Shown in pieces: positions 42,271 through 55,412 of a stretch of DNA of 64,000 bases. Position numbers and translations under genes: made by a program. Positions within the stretch are counted from its first letter, which is position 1. The number at the start of each line of letters is the position of its first letter. The stretch is from assembly GCA_020284085.1 (NCBI GenBank), contig JACEVL010000671.1, forward strand, positions 544,001 to 608,000, written 5' to 3'. The notes under the pieces were generated by a model. That model was not told the origin of the DNA. It did not search any database and was given only the letters and a program-made list of their open reading frames with translations. The stretch is from Aporrectodea caliginosa (lineage: Eukaryota; Annelida; Clitellata; Crassiclitellata; Lumbricidae).

Positions 42271-45200
42271 CTGCAATATGTAAATAGTAATTGTAGCCTA
42301 TGTATAACAGAGCATTTGTTTAAAGCTTCTTCAGAATACCTCAGCAGTATTTTTTACCGAAGCTTAGAGATTGAAGTCGTGATGATATTTCACACCTATT
42401 ACTGCCAGTCAGTTAGCTGAAAAACTCATACGTGGCGATGCTTGTTATTCAGCTTCGAAATACAAAACAAAGCCCCAGCTTTTCCTGTCGTTAATTAGCT
42501 CATGCTAATTGGTAACTAGTTCTTCGGGGCTACACTGACTTTGCCTATTATAATATATTTGAACCAAGCTAAGCTGCGACTGCATCAATTTCTTTGGTAA
42601 CCAATTAGATTGTATTGCGCTATAAATCATTTTATTTTTCGATTCCTCTATTGTCGCTAATGTTACATTTATGTTGGTTCTTAAAGGTTAGCGTCAGTGT
42701 TGCCAATCCTATCTTTTCCATCAAGATCTATGTTTTTCGATCTTATCTATGTTTCTATGTTTTTGGTTCAAAGTCTGTGTTTCTTTTAATCGAAGTTTGT
42801 ATGTGTTAAAATATTTACGTTTTCAGCAATTTCTAAAACATTAGGCCTACTCATACTTATGTTAGGCATTTTCACAAAATGGGCACTCCACACTCTGCAC
42901 ATCACTAAAACTATATAGCTATACTCTTTTGAGCAACACTTGCATACATTATAAACACAATCTATGTTAGCGATAAACCGCCGATAAATAATTAGGTTGC
43001 TATGATATATCATTAATGGATGACGTCATTTTTCGTACTTCTTGAACATCTTATATTTTACAAATTTATGTGTAGCCTAATGTTTTTGTTATATTTTTGC
43101 TGCATTTATGTGTTTTTTATTTCTGGCTATTTCATTTATGTAGCAGACGTATAGTAGGCTACTGTTGTGTTTCGTTAGCAATTTTAACTAATTTTCATAT
43201 ATATATTTCCTACAACATAACTGTCTATTTTTTACAATTTTTTTTCGTGTGGAGGTGTCTGTGTTTCCAAAAATTTATAGTGATAACATTGGTCAGCGTT
43301 AATAAAATGTGTCAACAAGGCAAAGATACAAACCAATACCCTTGAAATGGCAATCCTCACTTCGTAATCGTGATCGTAATCGTAAACTCAAAATGTCTAA
43401 AGCGCTACTTTATAGCTAGGCGCAGAGCACCAGATTACTCAAGAGCGCTGCGTCAATTCAGATGGGTTGTCCAGATAAATCTAATGGAGATCCAAGTCCT
43501 GTTACTCGACAGACCAGAGAGAAGAGGCAGAGGAGCTGGTTTCGTTTAGGTCGAGAAAGACTAGAAGGTGGAGGGAACCGAATATTTACGGAATTCATGA
43601 AGGAGTTCGTTGCAGTGCAGTGTATTTATGCTTACGATTCACATACTTGGCTTGATAGACTTTAGGCTATGCTCTGGACCTGATGAATAACGGAATTAGT
43701 TAAGAAAGCTATTTCTCAATAGGCTTATTAATAGCTGCTCTAAACCATCGCATTATAGGTTTAAGCTAACCTGGAAATCTTGATTTCAAGAGTTCTTTAA
43801 GGTCGTCCTCCCAATCTTTTGGAATGCTGCTTAGGTACCAGTTTGCTATTTCTTTGGGAGAATTCAGTGGTTTTTCAAAGCGAGGGGTTTTTCCGTGCCC
43901 CATCTTCAGATAGACTTTTCCTAACACAGAGATGAAACAGACCATTTGCATATCAAATGTTTGAATGCGGCTTTAACACATCCATGATTCTATCAATATG
44001 AGCCTAGGCACAGATGAATAGGCCTATAATTATAGCAAACCTAAACGTGGCAAATTTATTTGCTCGCCTTGAAACAATAGAGACCTAGAGACTCTGGCTG
44101 ATACAGGTATGTGTACCTTATGACGCACCTGATACATTGTCTCTCTAAAATTCAAATGAAATTTGTTTTACCGTCCGGGTATTTGATTGGGGGCAAGACA
44201 TAACAGTCGTAATCCTCCGCTCTCCTTTCTTTTTCGCTTTTGGGCCACCTTCTTGTCTTTTGATAGACACACTTGATCACCATTGAAGGCATATTCCTGC
44301 AAGTATGCATTTATACAGCTAGTTATGCACTTTCACGTTGTGTATGCACAAGAGAAAATTGTTTGCTCATTTGTGTAACGGTGGTAGGCTGCGTTAACGA
44401 CGGAAAAATCAAGCAGGCGAACCTCAAATAAAAGGTAAAAATTAACTTAAGAAATGCCATCTTCAAACCTAATATCACATAACAGTCTAACAGAAGACTA
44501 GTAGCAATTCCTTAAGCCAGCTTCGAGAGGCTGTCATAGTATGAACTATGAAGCGTTAGGTACTTCGTTTTTCTTAAACTCGGCATATGAAGGCGGTTCC
44601 TCTACCTCCCTGATATGAATTCCTCTCGCTTGCCATCTGATCTACCCACAAACGATGTACGATCAGTGTACTCTTTGTACTGATATATCGGACCATTCTC
44701 CTTGAATAGTCATCCGTTGTATTTACATACTGTGGCACTTGGTTCTGCTCAGCAAACATTTCAAAATGTCTTACAACGCCTCTGTTTATATCAACTAGAT
44801 AGCCTAGTCATACGTGCAGCTTGTTGTGAGGCCCCAAAAGGTGATATTAATTGTCTTTATATATACATGCATACATACATACATACATACATGCATATAT
44901 AGATACATACATACACTTATATACATATATTTATGTTTACTCATATACACAGTTTGTATATATGTTATACATAGGCCAATGTACTAGATATCGTTGAAGG
45001 TTAAGTCGCCATTAAATTATTCAAACGTGCAATTCAGCTATATTCTTATACAAAAGCACATAGCGCTTAAACTGATAAATTATTTGCACTCAATCAATTT
45101 TAGTATTAACAATAAAATCTATTGAACTGGATCTCACTTCATGTGTCGCTGATCCTCTGCGGACAATTCTGCAAATATGACAGCCTGAGTGACTGGCTGG

Positions 45201-47257
45201 AGACGAAGCTTTAGATCTTTCGGAAGAATGGAACGGAAGTCAGTAAACGCTCCAGTGGCCACCAGGACTTTCTTGGCCAGAACCTCGGTTCCCTGGTCCG
45301 TTGTTATCGTCGACAGAACTGGATTAACAGTTGCCACGGAATTCACAATCTCTGGGATGATTCGACAACCGCCATTTTGTGCCAACTTCTGTTGCGCCGC
45401 GACCAGTAAGCGTGGATTGATATATCCGGCATTTCTCGGCTCAAAGATTGCCTGAGCGTGAGAATTTCCAAGTGAAAGGTAGGGAAATTTCTCTTCTGTT
45501 TCTGTTGCACTAAGACACTCCACATGCAGTAACTGTTGTTGTTTCACCGAATCGTAAGACCGTTTCATAAACTCACTCGCTTCGTCGCCCACTGTCAGGC
45601 ATCCAACTTCGTGGTAGAAATGAATGCCTGAAAGCATTCACATGAAAATGGCTTTCCAGGTGTTTTTATAGAAATTCCTAAAACACATTTGCTTAGATGA
45701 GATCGATATTCATGCTCGAACGATTTCATTCCGATTTCCAAGATACTAAAGAAAGCGCTATCTATTTTGAAAGTCTTATTACACATAGATGCTCCAAATT
45801 CCTATTTCTAAAAGCACCAATTTAACTATTCTTCAAACAAAATGAAATTCAACATTTAGTCTGGGTTTAAACTGCCAATTAATGTCAAAATCTCTTCACA
45901 AATGGTCATCTAATTCTCGAGCTGGTGCAAGCTGACTGCATCTTGTACTTCTAAATCTCGAGGTTCTCACAACACTCAATAAGAATCAGTCTTGAGGGAA
46001 TCATCTTAGTAACAGGCGCTCAGTCATATATACAAATCCGTAGACAGATAAGGTGAGATTCGGTTCCAGGTCAAGTTCCAAGTGTCGAAAAGGCAGACAG
46101 TCAGACGGCCACGGTAGTTGGCGTTTAGAGCTAGACCGGCCAGCGGGGAAAGGGGAATAAGAGGAATCGGCCTGTAGGAGTCGAGGAAGAGCAGTGTTTT
46201 CAGTTTTCAGTGAAGGACCCGAGAAGAGACCTGCTCACCGGTTTCTGCTTCGATCTGTCGGTATCGTGCAATGGATCTGGTGGAAAGTATCGCCTCTGTT
46301 ATGTCCTCTGGAGCGGACATCGTGATTCGACCCTCGTCGTAATGGGCAGCGAAGATTTCATGGCCTTGACGTTCCTATAGCAAACATGCATCTGCGCATT
46401 CTATAATAATTAATGGATGATTTACCATTGTGTCCATTCTTAGCTAATCTTAATGAAGATTCAGAATGAAACAGGGAATAAAATGTGAGTACACCACTAA
46501 ATGGCTTACTTCAGCCCTGCAAGCATTCCCACGGACAAGGAATGGGACCTATATTAGACCCAGACGGGTTCCATATGGGCATATTGGTCCTATATGGGCT
46601 CTATAATTATGGGCATGCTGGCAGAGAATGATTGCAGAGAGCCATATAGGACCCTAATGGAAGTATGCCCTAGACATAAGAGCTGGAGTTTCTCTAGAAA
46701 TTTTCATTACTCATCTGACCCTTCTATTACTTCGCCTCCACTTCAAACCCAGGATCTACCTTTGTCACCCGTTGAAGTATTTTACCATCGGTGCTCAGGT
46801 GATATGGAAGATTCTGAAGATGCCATAATAGCGTGTATGAGAGCCCCTACTCGGTTACTTTAATTGTTCCTCCGTGGAATTCACATCATAACAGTTTTGC
46901 TCACGGCTGCCAATTTGGATTAGATCCGTCAACACCGCATCCCCTTTGAATGGGCGTCAGTCGATTTTGGGTCCCCGTGTACGGACCGTTCTAGTCTGAG
47001 AGTTAAATTTCTGAACTAAGCTACCATCGGGAAGCGAACCGCGATCCGAACTCACTCTCACAAAGATGCGCTTGGGATGCAGCTAAGTGGACTCTCTAAC
47101 CGATGTAGTTAACTGGGTCAGTAACAGATCGAAACATTCTAACCTTTGGCTCCGTTGGGCCAATCAGGCAGACGGACTGGCCAAGCAGAGTGGCATGACG
47201 TGCGGCGCTTGAGCCGATCATTCCAGCCCCCACTATGCACAGATCGAACGCCGCCAT
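42032..47257 (-). CDS. PIPOX-like: Sarcosine-oxidase-like FAD enzyme, copy A (join of 6 exons, 417 aa)
   Basis: FAD-dependent amine oxidase of the sarcosine oxidase/PIPOX family. Exons in transcription order: 47257-47144, 46374-46239, 45627-45138, 44296-44172, 43920-43771, 42270-42032; phases 0, 1, 2, 1, 1 at the introns; the joined frame is open. The start is the ATG of MAAFDLC; upstream in-frame codons lack ATG. Seen: dinucleotide-binding GAGMIGSS (residues about 10-17), HYDEGRITM in exon 2, KVLVATGAFTD in exon 3, YVLPPIKYPDGK across exons 4-5, and FHYDTCATVDTP in exon 6, where the Cys fits the family's covalent FAD site. Oddities: Met replaces the second Arg of the GRITR motif, and the protein stops three codons before SKL. 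It is a tandem duplicate of copy B, so function or location may have changed. Family known; substrate unknown. Confidence 0.87.
44574..44760. other. Intron of oxidase copy A, no feature
   Basis: The open frames on both strands here are not bounded by suitable splice sites and have no counterpart in copy B. Confidence 0.4.
45138..45627 (-). CDS. PIPOX-like: Large central exon, oxidase copy A
   Basis: 490 bp, phase 1 in, phase 2 out. It encodes GIHFYHEVGCLTVGDEASEF through FEPRNAGYINPRLLVAAQQK and KKVLVATGAFTDF to RLQPVTQAVIFAEL. These are the substrate-domain and second FAD-contact regions of the family. It has about 85-90% amino-acid agreement with copy B by eye. Confidence 0.9.
46239..46374 (-). 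CDS. PIPOX-like: Exon 2, oxidase copy A (active-site Arg changed)
   Basis: 136 bp, phase 0 in, phase 1 out. It encodes ERQGHEIFAAHYDEGRITMS and ends RSIARYRQIEAETG. In copy B the same position reads HYDEGRITRS. In bacterial monomeric sarcosine oxidase the corresponding H...R..R segment contributes to the flavin face and substrate carboxylate. Confidence 0.88.
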
Positions 47258-49006
47258 TCGTGTAGCATTAACAACACAGGCCACAACTGATGAAGACAAA
47301 CGAGAAACTAGACTGATGTGTGCCTACGATAATCAAGCTACTGATCACATGACGGAAACAACAGTTTCATTAATCCCACTGTTGTAGTATAATATACAGT
47401 GTATAAAACGGGAACTCGGCATTACATGTAGGCCTACGTCAGGCCGCGCGCAAGTCCATAAACTTGCAGGCTTTCTGAACTGGGCCGATACTACGGCTGC
47501 GAATCATAGGCCATGGCAGCTCCAATAGTCTCAAAGTCTAGGTTCGTCTGTAGATAATGACCCTTTTTTGTTTCTGCGTATTGTTTATTGCAGCGTTAGT
47601 TTGACCTCCCTGGATTCTGACATGGCACCGGAACGAACAGAGAAGCCTGGCTCTATAGCGGACCTGATCTGATATGGAGACGGTGAAAAAGCCGGTCTCC
47701 CTGAGGCGACTTTTGTGGGGCGCTGAGATATTTCGGAGATTTACATTATATTACGGAGTTCAGCTATTCTTTAGTGTCACCTATTGTTTGTCGCGTGTAG
47801 CACAAAGTCGTTGAATTCATGGACCTTAAATTAGTGGTGCGGTTGGCCATGACTTGAGGCAAACCAATAGGCTACGTATAGAACGTAAGCAGAGGTTTTA
47901 CCAAAGGGTAAACGTCTTCTGAACCACTTAAAACCCTTGTTACGTTATTCTATTCAGTTGAAAGGAAATAATGCGGAAATGCATCGGCTTTTTATTTCCG
48001 CATCAGAGTTTAAAATTCCCTATTTGCATTTTTATCGGTTAAAACGTATCCAAGGTGCATTATTGAGTTTACAAATAATTATATAATTAGACTATCAAAC
48101 GCCGGATTTCTTCAACGTCAAAAATGCTTAAGTCCAGGGCTCCAACTTGTTATTCGTTGCACCCACTCATTTGAAAAGAAAACCCGTGAGGGAGACATAC
48201 GGTCTTTAACAACAACACAAAGAAGTATTTGTTTAATCAGTTTAACAAAAGATTGTTTCACATTTGCTGGCTTTATGTATTTCAATAACCACTGTATAAC
48301 TAACGTTAAACTGAGACTGAGCATAAGCCGATAGTAGGAGCCTTAAAGCATAAATCAATATACAAGATGTTACAGTGCAGAAGCTGCCATTTGTCAGTAA
48401 TTATAACAGCAACAGTGAGTTATAACACACATGTATAGGCTATACTGTTTCGACATAAATGGATCCAGTAAACACCGGAAGGGAAGGTCGCAGTTCTCTT
48501 TGGATTCATCTATCTATTGCCATCCACAGGTACATAATGTTTAGAGCAGTGGTTTCAAACCTTTTTCAGAGCAGGGCACCCTTACTCAAAGTCATTCAAT
48601 CAACTGGACCTAACCTCAATTTATTTTGTTTTTCTTCTACTAAGCTTTTTAATTAAACGACGAGCAACGTTCCTTGTATTAAACCGTAGTGTTGCAACTA
48701 TTTATACACGACTACACTATTTCTACACATATTGTACAATATGTCAATATAACTACTACAATAGCTAGCATCAACTAGGCTACAAAGCGACAGCCAATGT
48801 CTATGTAGCGTCTGTGCTTAATTTGTGACGTTATATCAGAGTGTATATCACTGTATAATTTAGATAGTATTAATAATGTCTCCAAAGAAGATGCGTGAGC
48901 ACTCTCACGCCTCGGCGTCACAGAACCAAAATTTGTGTGAGTAAAGGCGCCCTTTGGCCACACGGCCCCCTCGGGCCCTGCACCTGGTTTTGAATCGGAG
49001 TCGGAA
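47258..49006. other. Spacer between the two oxidase copies, with a possible hAT relic
   Basis: It must contain copy A's promoter (minus strand, near 47.3-47.6 kb); no specific element is recognisable. At 48548, CAGTGGTTTCAAACC resembles a hAT end; a weak inverted counterpart ggttttgaatc lies near 48985. No duplication was found. Confidence 0.4.
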
Positions 49007-49254
49007 TTAAAGCTTCGAATCTGCATTTGATTTTAAAATCATCTTAAATGCTTCCCTTGGCAAATCATCTTCCCATCTTCCTTTGACGATAAGCGAGGCG
49101 GCCAGTCTTCCAATTTCGTCGCACGACTTCGCCGAACAGCCGTTGTCTCCTAGGGCCACACCCAGATGGGTGCCAACCAGATCGATGAACGGTCTCCCGT
49201 GTGGTGTGTCCACGGTGGCACATGTATCGAAGTGAAGAGACACTGGCTTAATGT
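49007..49254 (-). CDS. PIPOX-like: Last exon, oxidase copy B, with SKL terminus
   Basis: Phase 1 in; 82 codons including stop. It carries CATVDTPHGRPFIDLVGTHL and ends KMILKSNADSKL. The SKL tripeptide directly before the stop is the consensus PTS1. Confidence 0.92.
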
Positions 49255-50659
49255 CTACAATAATATTATGTGGTTGAAACTAGTAATGTAATTGTTGCAG
49301 ATCAGTTGTGTAATGCTTCTTTAGTAAAGCTGAGCAGCAATTTTACCAAGAATAAGAGAATGGAGTATCTATACTTCACACCCATGGTTACCAGTCAGTT
49401 AGCTCAAGAACTCAAACGTGGTGATTGTTGTACTTCAGTTTTTAACTAGACAAAACAAGATAGCCTAATGCCTCAAAGGTTTCTAAGGTTGTTGTAATTC
49501 AGTTTTAACAAGACAAGACAAGATAATGCCTCAAAGTTACTAGTTCTTCGGGCCTGTGCTAATTTTGAGTCCCTATAGGCCTATATCTGAACCAAGCTTA
49601 GCTGCGACTGCATCAATTTCTTTAGTAGCCAATTAACATATATGTATAGCGCTATAATACAGTATATATTTCGCTTTCTCTATTGTCGCTAATGTTGTTG
49701 GTCCTTAAAGGTTAGCGTTAGTAAAATGAGTTAACCGAGCAATGAAACAAACCAATACTCTTGAAATAGCAATCCTCACTTCGTAATCGTGATCGTAATC
49801 GTACATTCAAAATTTATAAAGCGCTACTTGAAAGCTAGGCGCAGGGCACCAGCTTATTCAAGAGCACTGCGTCGATTCAGATGGGTTGTCCAGAGATATC
49901 CAGCGGCGATTCAGGTCATGTTACTTGAGGAGCAGAGGCGTTACAGAGTTGGTTTCGTTTAGATGGAGAAACAGTGGAAGGTGGAGGGTCAGATGAGTGA
50001 TAGTAGGAATTCTTGAATAGATGAGACTTTAATTTTTAATGGAAGGCCTGAGGAGTGACAGAGAAGCTTGAAGCAAAAGATGATTTATGAGTGATGATTC
50101 CCCGCAAATATTCAGGAAGGAGTTCGTTCCAGATCGGGGTGCAGTGTATTTATGCTTAAAATTCTCATAATCGTTTGATAGGCTATAGCCTATAGGCTAT
50201 GCTGGTTCTGACAAATAACGAAACTGCCTACGAAAGTTATGTCTCATTCCAAACCGCTCTAAACCATAAGACTATTATAGGTTTCATCTAACCTGGAAAC
50301 CTTGATTTCAAGATTTCTTTAAGGCCGTCTTCCACGTCTTTCGGAACGCTGTTTAGGAACCACTTTGCTATTTCTTCTGGAGAATTCAGTGGTTTTTCAA
50401 AGCAGCCTCCGTGGCCCAGCTTCAGATAGACTTTTCCTAACACAGATATGTAACAGATCATTTACATATCAAATGTGTGAACACGCGCCAACACCTGCAT
50501 TATTCTAGCAATGTGGGCCTAAGCACAGAAAAAAAATATATATATATATACCCTATATATATATACCCTATATATATATATACCCTATATATATATACCC
50601 TATATATATATATATATATACCCTATATATATACCCTATATATATACCCTATATATATA

Positions 50660-50730
<71 letters not shown>

Positions 50731-53700
50731 TTCATTCATCTGTATTCATCTGTATTCATCTGTCTTGGTGTATTATGTAGGTATAGATATGTTTATATGC
50801 CTAAACGTAGATCACACTATTTTGCTCGCCTAGAAAGAATAGTGACTTATTGCCACTGGCTGTTCAGTGTATCTTATTTAACACCGTAGACACCGGCATA
50901 ACTATGCATACATGATATATAGTATAGGTGTACGCTACATTCACGCATCTGATGCGCTGCCTCTAACATTCAAATGAAACTTGTTTTACCGTCCGGGTAT
51001 TTGATTGGAGGCAAGACATAACAGTCGTAATCCTCCGCTCTGCCTTCTGTGTCGCTTGTTGACGTTTCATAGTCATACTTGATAATCATTGATGGCATTT
51101 TCCTGCAAGTATGCATTTATACGTTGTATTGTGTACGCTCAGGAGTTAGTTGTTTGTTCAGTTATGTATCGGCGATATGCTGGCTTGACGACGCAAAACT
51201 TACAGGTGAACGTCAAATAAAAAAAGGTGAAAATTAACTTAAGAAATGCTATCTTCAGGCCTAATATCACTTAATATGAGGACACGTAGCAATTCCTTAA
51301 GCTAGATCCGAGAGGTATTCATGGTTTGAAGCGTTAGCTACTTCGTTTTTCTTAGTCTCGGCATACGAAGGCGGGGGTTCTCTCCCTTCCGCGTATGAAT
51401 TCATCTCACCAATAGTGTTTTATATTCATTGCACAGTGACATTTTAATACAGAAGCACATTACGCTTAAACTGCATTAGGCCTACATCAATTTTAGAATT
51501 TCACAATAAAATCCACTGAACTGGATCTCACCGCATCCTCTGCTGGTCCTCTGTGGACAATTCTGCAAATATGACAGCCTGAGTGATCGGCTGGAGACGA
51601 AGCCTTAGATCTCGTGGAAGAATGGAACGGAAGTCTGTAAACGCTCCAGTGGCCACCAGGACTTTCTTGGCCAGAACCTCGGTTCCCTGGTCCGTTGTTA
51701 TCTTCGACAGAACTGGGTTAACAGTTGCTACAGAATTCACAATCTCTGGGATGATTCGACAACCGCCATTTTGTGCCAACTTCTGTTGCGCCGCGACCAG
51801 TAAACGTGGATTGATATATCCGGCATTTCTCGGCTCAAAGATTGCCTGAGCGCGGGAATTGCAAAGGGAAAGGTAGGGAAATCTGGTTTCTGTTTCTGTT
51901 CCAGTAAGACACTCTACTTGATGTCCCTGCTGCTTCAACGAATCGTAAGACCGAGTCATGAACTCACTCGCTTCGTCGCCCGCTGTTAGGCATCCAACTT
52001 CGTAGTAAAAACGAATGCCTGAAAAAATAATACAAAATGGCATTGGAGGTTTATTATAAAAATGCTTGAAAAAACGTTTGCTTAGATCTGTTCGATATTC
52101 GTAGGCCTACTCGAAGCGATTTCTGGCGATTTTCTTAGATACTAAATCATATGCTATATATCTATTTTAAAAGTTATGTTACACACACATATATAGGCTC
52201 CAAATTCCTATTTTCTAAAAGGCCTAATTTAGCTATTCCCGAACCAAAGGCAAAGGGAAATCGAACATCTACTCTGGGCCTAGACTCCCAATTAATGTCA
52301 AAGCCTCGTTACCCCGGTCATTTTATTATAGTGCTGGTGCTGGCTTCATTAATTTATTTTTTATTAATTTATTTTGTAATCGTATTCTCGAGATTCTAAC
52401 AGCACCCAATAAGGATTCGCCTTGGGGCATCGTCTCATTCACAGGCGCTCAGTCAACAAATCGATAGTCAGGTCAGCTAAGGTCAGATTCGAACGGTTCC
52501 AGGGTCGAGAAGGTGTTTAGAGTTAGAGCTGGGAGCGGGGAAAGGGGAATAAGAGGAACCGGCCTATATGAGTCGAGGAAGAGGAGTGTTTTCAGATTTG
52601 ACTGAAAGATCACAGAAGAGGCCTTCTCACCGGATTCTGCCTCGATCTGTCGGTAGCGTGCAATGGATCTGGAGGAAAGAATCGCCCATGTTATGTCGTA
52701 TGCAGTGGACCTCGTGATGCGACCCTCGTCGTAATGGGCGCCGAAGATTTCATGACCTTGACGTTCCTAGAACAAACATGAATCTTCGCATTCTATAATA
52801 ATGGATGATGACTCGCCATTGTGTCCATTCTTAGCTAATAGTAATGAACTTTCAGAAAGTAATTACTTCAGTAAAACATGGAACAAAATGGAGGTACACC
52901 ACTAACTGGCTAACTTCGGCTATGCCAGCATTCCCACGGACATTGAATGGGACCATACCGTATATAGGTCGAGTTCCAAATAGGCACATGGGTCCTAAAT
53001 GGGCTTCATAATTTTGGGTATGTTAGCAGAGAATGGGTGGGGAGTAATGAAAGTACGCCGTAAATATGCGAGCTGGAGTTTTATCGAGTTGTTCTAAGAA
53101 TTCTTAAATTCTTTCATTACGCACCTGACCACACTATTAGCCTACTTCGCCTCTACTTCAAAGCCATGATCCGTCTCTGTCACCCACTGAAGTATTTTTT
53201 ACCATGGGCTCGAGGAGTCTGAAGATGCTATAGGCCTACTGGTTTGGTAATGATTCGGAGAGCTCCCTTACCTGAATCATATTATTCATATATTACTGTC
53301 CCTTCCTGGATTTCGAACCACAACAGTTTTGCTCGCGGCTGGACAAAAGGGACGACGATGATGTTTGATTTTAGATTTTACCCCCCAACCCCACCCCACC
53401 AGTAAAGTTTCTGCCAACGCCAATTACTGCTGCTGCATTGCGAACATCAATGATACCATGAAAACATTTGTGGCCTTTGAATCGTACGTTGGCTGTCTCT
53501 GGCATATTTGACCATGCACTGGTCTTATAGCCTACTGGCCCAACAGTCAACAACCTGTACGGAATATTCCTAAACAGTAGCGGCGCAAAGATTTCAGGTT
53601 TGGGGGGCTAAAACCCCAATTCCTTCCCTTTCTCCCCTCCTCTCTGGCATTGGCAGTGATTTCCCACTTTTGTTTGGGGGGGCTAGCCGCCGATAGGGGG

Positions 53701-54201
53701 GGCTTCAGCCCACCCTAGCCCCATGCTGGCGCCGCCACTGTAATCCTAAAGATATAATCAAGCGTTGGTGATTTAACTTGTCTGTCTCATGCAGCTTCAG
53801 CGAGACACTCCGGGTTTACATTTACTCCTCTATGGCGCAATAGGCTACTGTGACCGCATGCACTCAACCCTGCTCATTTTCATTGAATCGATCGGCTGGC
53901 GATCCTTCACTACCGCCGCCCGTTTGAATGGGTGCATAAAGACCAAACTAGCCCTAGCTTAAATAAGCTACCATCGGGAAGCGAACCGCGACCCGAACTC
54001 ACTCTCATACAGATGCGCATGGGACTAAGCATACGTTCTAATCAATGTATAGTTAACTGGGTCAGTAACAGATCGAAACATCCTAACCTTTGGCTCCGTT
54101 GGACCAATCAGGCAGACGGACTGGCCAAGCAGAGTGGCATGACGTGCGGCGCTTGAGCCGATCATTCCAGCCCCCACTATGCACAGATCGAACGCCGCCA
54201 T
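49007..54201 (-). CDS. PIPOX-like: Sarcosine-oxidase-like FAD enzyme, copy B (join of 6 exons, 413 aa, PTS1)
   Basis: Same family and exon plan as copy A. Exons: 54201-54088, 52766-52631, 52018-51532, 51102-50990, 50436-50293, 49254-49007; identical intron phases; open frame of 1242 nt. Start: ATG of MAAFDLC. Seen: GAGMIGSS Rossmann motif, HYDEGRITRS (both arginines kept), FEPRNAGYINPRLLVAAQQK, YVLPPIKYPDGK, FDTCATVDTP with the presumed covalent FAD cysteine, and C-terminal ADSKL, a canonical type-1 peroxisomal targeting signal. It is therefore predicted to be a peroxisomal matrix enzyme oxidising an N-methyl or cyclic amino acid with H2O2 release (family knowledge). GDNGCSAKS stands where sarcosine oxidases usually have GHGFK, so the substrate is probably not plain sarcosine. 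Confidence 0.9.
50530..50728. repeat. (TA)n / TATACCC compound repeat
   Basis: Seven to eight blocks of tatataccctata at variable spacing are followed by about 60 bp of pure TA and then TTCA repeats. It is in copy B's intron and absent from copy A. Confidence 0.9.
51532..52018 (-). CDS. PIPOX-like: Large central exon, oxidase copy B
   Basis: 487 bp, phase 1 in, phase 2 out. It is one codon shorter than in copy A (SLKQQGHQVECL against SVKQQQLLHVECL). It contains SRAQAIFEPRNAGYINPRLL and KKVLVATGAFTDF. Confidence 0.9.
52631..52766 (-). CDS. PIPOX-like: Exon 2, oxidase copy B
   Basis: 136 bp. It encodes ERQGHEIFGAHYDEGRITRS then AYDITWAILSSRSIARYRQI, keeping the two Arg and the W of the family pattern that copy A has lost (DITEAIL in A). 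Confidence 0.9.
53575..53740. mobile_element. 166-bp hAT-like MITE in intron 1 of oxidase copy B
   Basis: Ends CAGTAGCGGCGC and GCGCCGCCACTG are inverted with one mismatch. The flanks ttcctaaa and (ta)atcctaaa look like a slightly decayed 8-bp duplication. The interior is G/C-run rich (gggggggctag). There is no counterpart in copy A. Confidence 0.65.
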
Positions 54202-55412
54202 TCGTGTAGCACTAACAACACAGGCCACGACTGATGAAAGACGAACGAGACAACTAGACTGATGTTCGCATGCAACAAATCAGCTGCTGATCAGGTGGTG
54301 GAAACAACCGTTTCAATAATCCCACTGTTCTAGCGTATTATAATATAGGCTATAACGAAAGTCATGCGCACGCCCATAAATTTGCATTCTGAGCCGAGCC
54401 GATACAAAGACTGCGAATGCTAGGCCTGAAAACAATCGATTCAAAGTCCAGCTTCGTCTACAGATAATGCCCCTTTCTCATATTTATATGCTTGTAGGCC
54501 TAATTGTTACAAAGCCACAGTTCATTCGGTCGTTGCAAATTGGATGGTCTCTCGTGCTACAGCGCTGCGTTGTACTATAGTCCACAGCCTAGTGGTTAAA
54601 TCCGACAATAATGCGATTAAGAATACTATTTAATACAGAATCCAGTCAAAAACAAGTTCATATATTGTTTGCTGCAGAGTTCAGTTCTTTTCTAGTAGAC
54701 TAGTGCCACCTATTGTTTGTCAAGTCTAACTCGACGCAGTTTAATTCTTGGACCTTAAATAAGTGGCGCTGACTTCAAGCAGTAGGACTGTGTAGATCAT
54801 TCGGATGAACGGCAAATAATGCAGACAAGCATCGGATGCATCATAGTTTAAAATTAATAACGCACATAAGGATTTTGGTTTTTGAGAACCAGACATACGC
54901 TAGATGGCAGCTTTCGATGAGATGATTGCTTCCGAAACTGCAACTCTTTTTCGGTACCAGTGCTACTACTTTTTCTAAGTTGTACACACTAGGTTTTACC
55001 ATACTTTCCAACAGTGGCAGCGAATCACATCAGAAAAGATTCGTTCAGTGGCTCTGATTGAAAGACGATAATTATTATTATTGGAACTTATAAACATTGC
55101 AATTTCAATTTGTTAATTCAATGATTTGCTCCGGTTTTTTCTTTGCCAGTTCTTAACTCGGCATTTTTGTGAATAATTATGATTGTTAAAACACATTTCA
55201 TATTTCATCACAACTTTTCCCTTTTCAGTAACTTGGAATTTTTTTTTAAACTCTTGGTCAATCTTGGGATCTTTGTGGCAAGATCTTGGGATTTCAGAAA
55301 ATAGCGAGTGGTAGCACTGTTCGTATCTATTTTGTTTGTGTTTCTTCGATTATCGCTCAGGTGGTTGCTCAGCGTTAAAGTGAGGAATAAGTGGTAAGAT
55401 TGTTGGTGCAAA
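54202..55412. other. Divergent intergenic region between oxidase B and the C3orf38 homologue
   Basis: About 1.2 kb separates two genes transcribed away from each other, so it should hold both promoters. No TATA box at a convincing distance, no CpG-rich island and no repeat was recognised. Confidence 0.45.

Noticed and set aside
45189..45455. 88-aa open frame antisense to oxidase exon 3 (also 51583-51849)
   Set aside because: It is conserved in both copies only because it lies opposite a conserved exon; no independent features.
47258..47299. Longer N-terminus for oxidase copy A (and likewise 54202-54228 for copy B)
   Set aside because: The upstream in-frame starts are TTG and GTG, not ATG. 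The ATG of MAAFDLC is shared by both copies and precedes the Rossmann motif at the usual distance.
48548..48998. A complete hAT element starting CAGTGGTTTCAAACC
   Set aside because: Only the left end is convincing; the proposed right end is poor and no 8-bp duplication was found, so it is mentioned only within the spacer entry.
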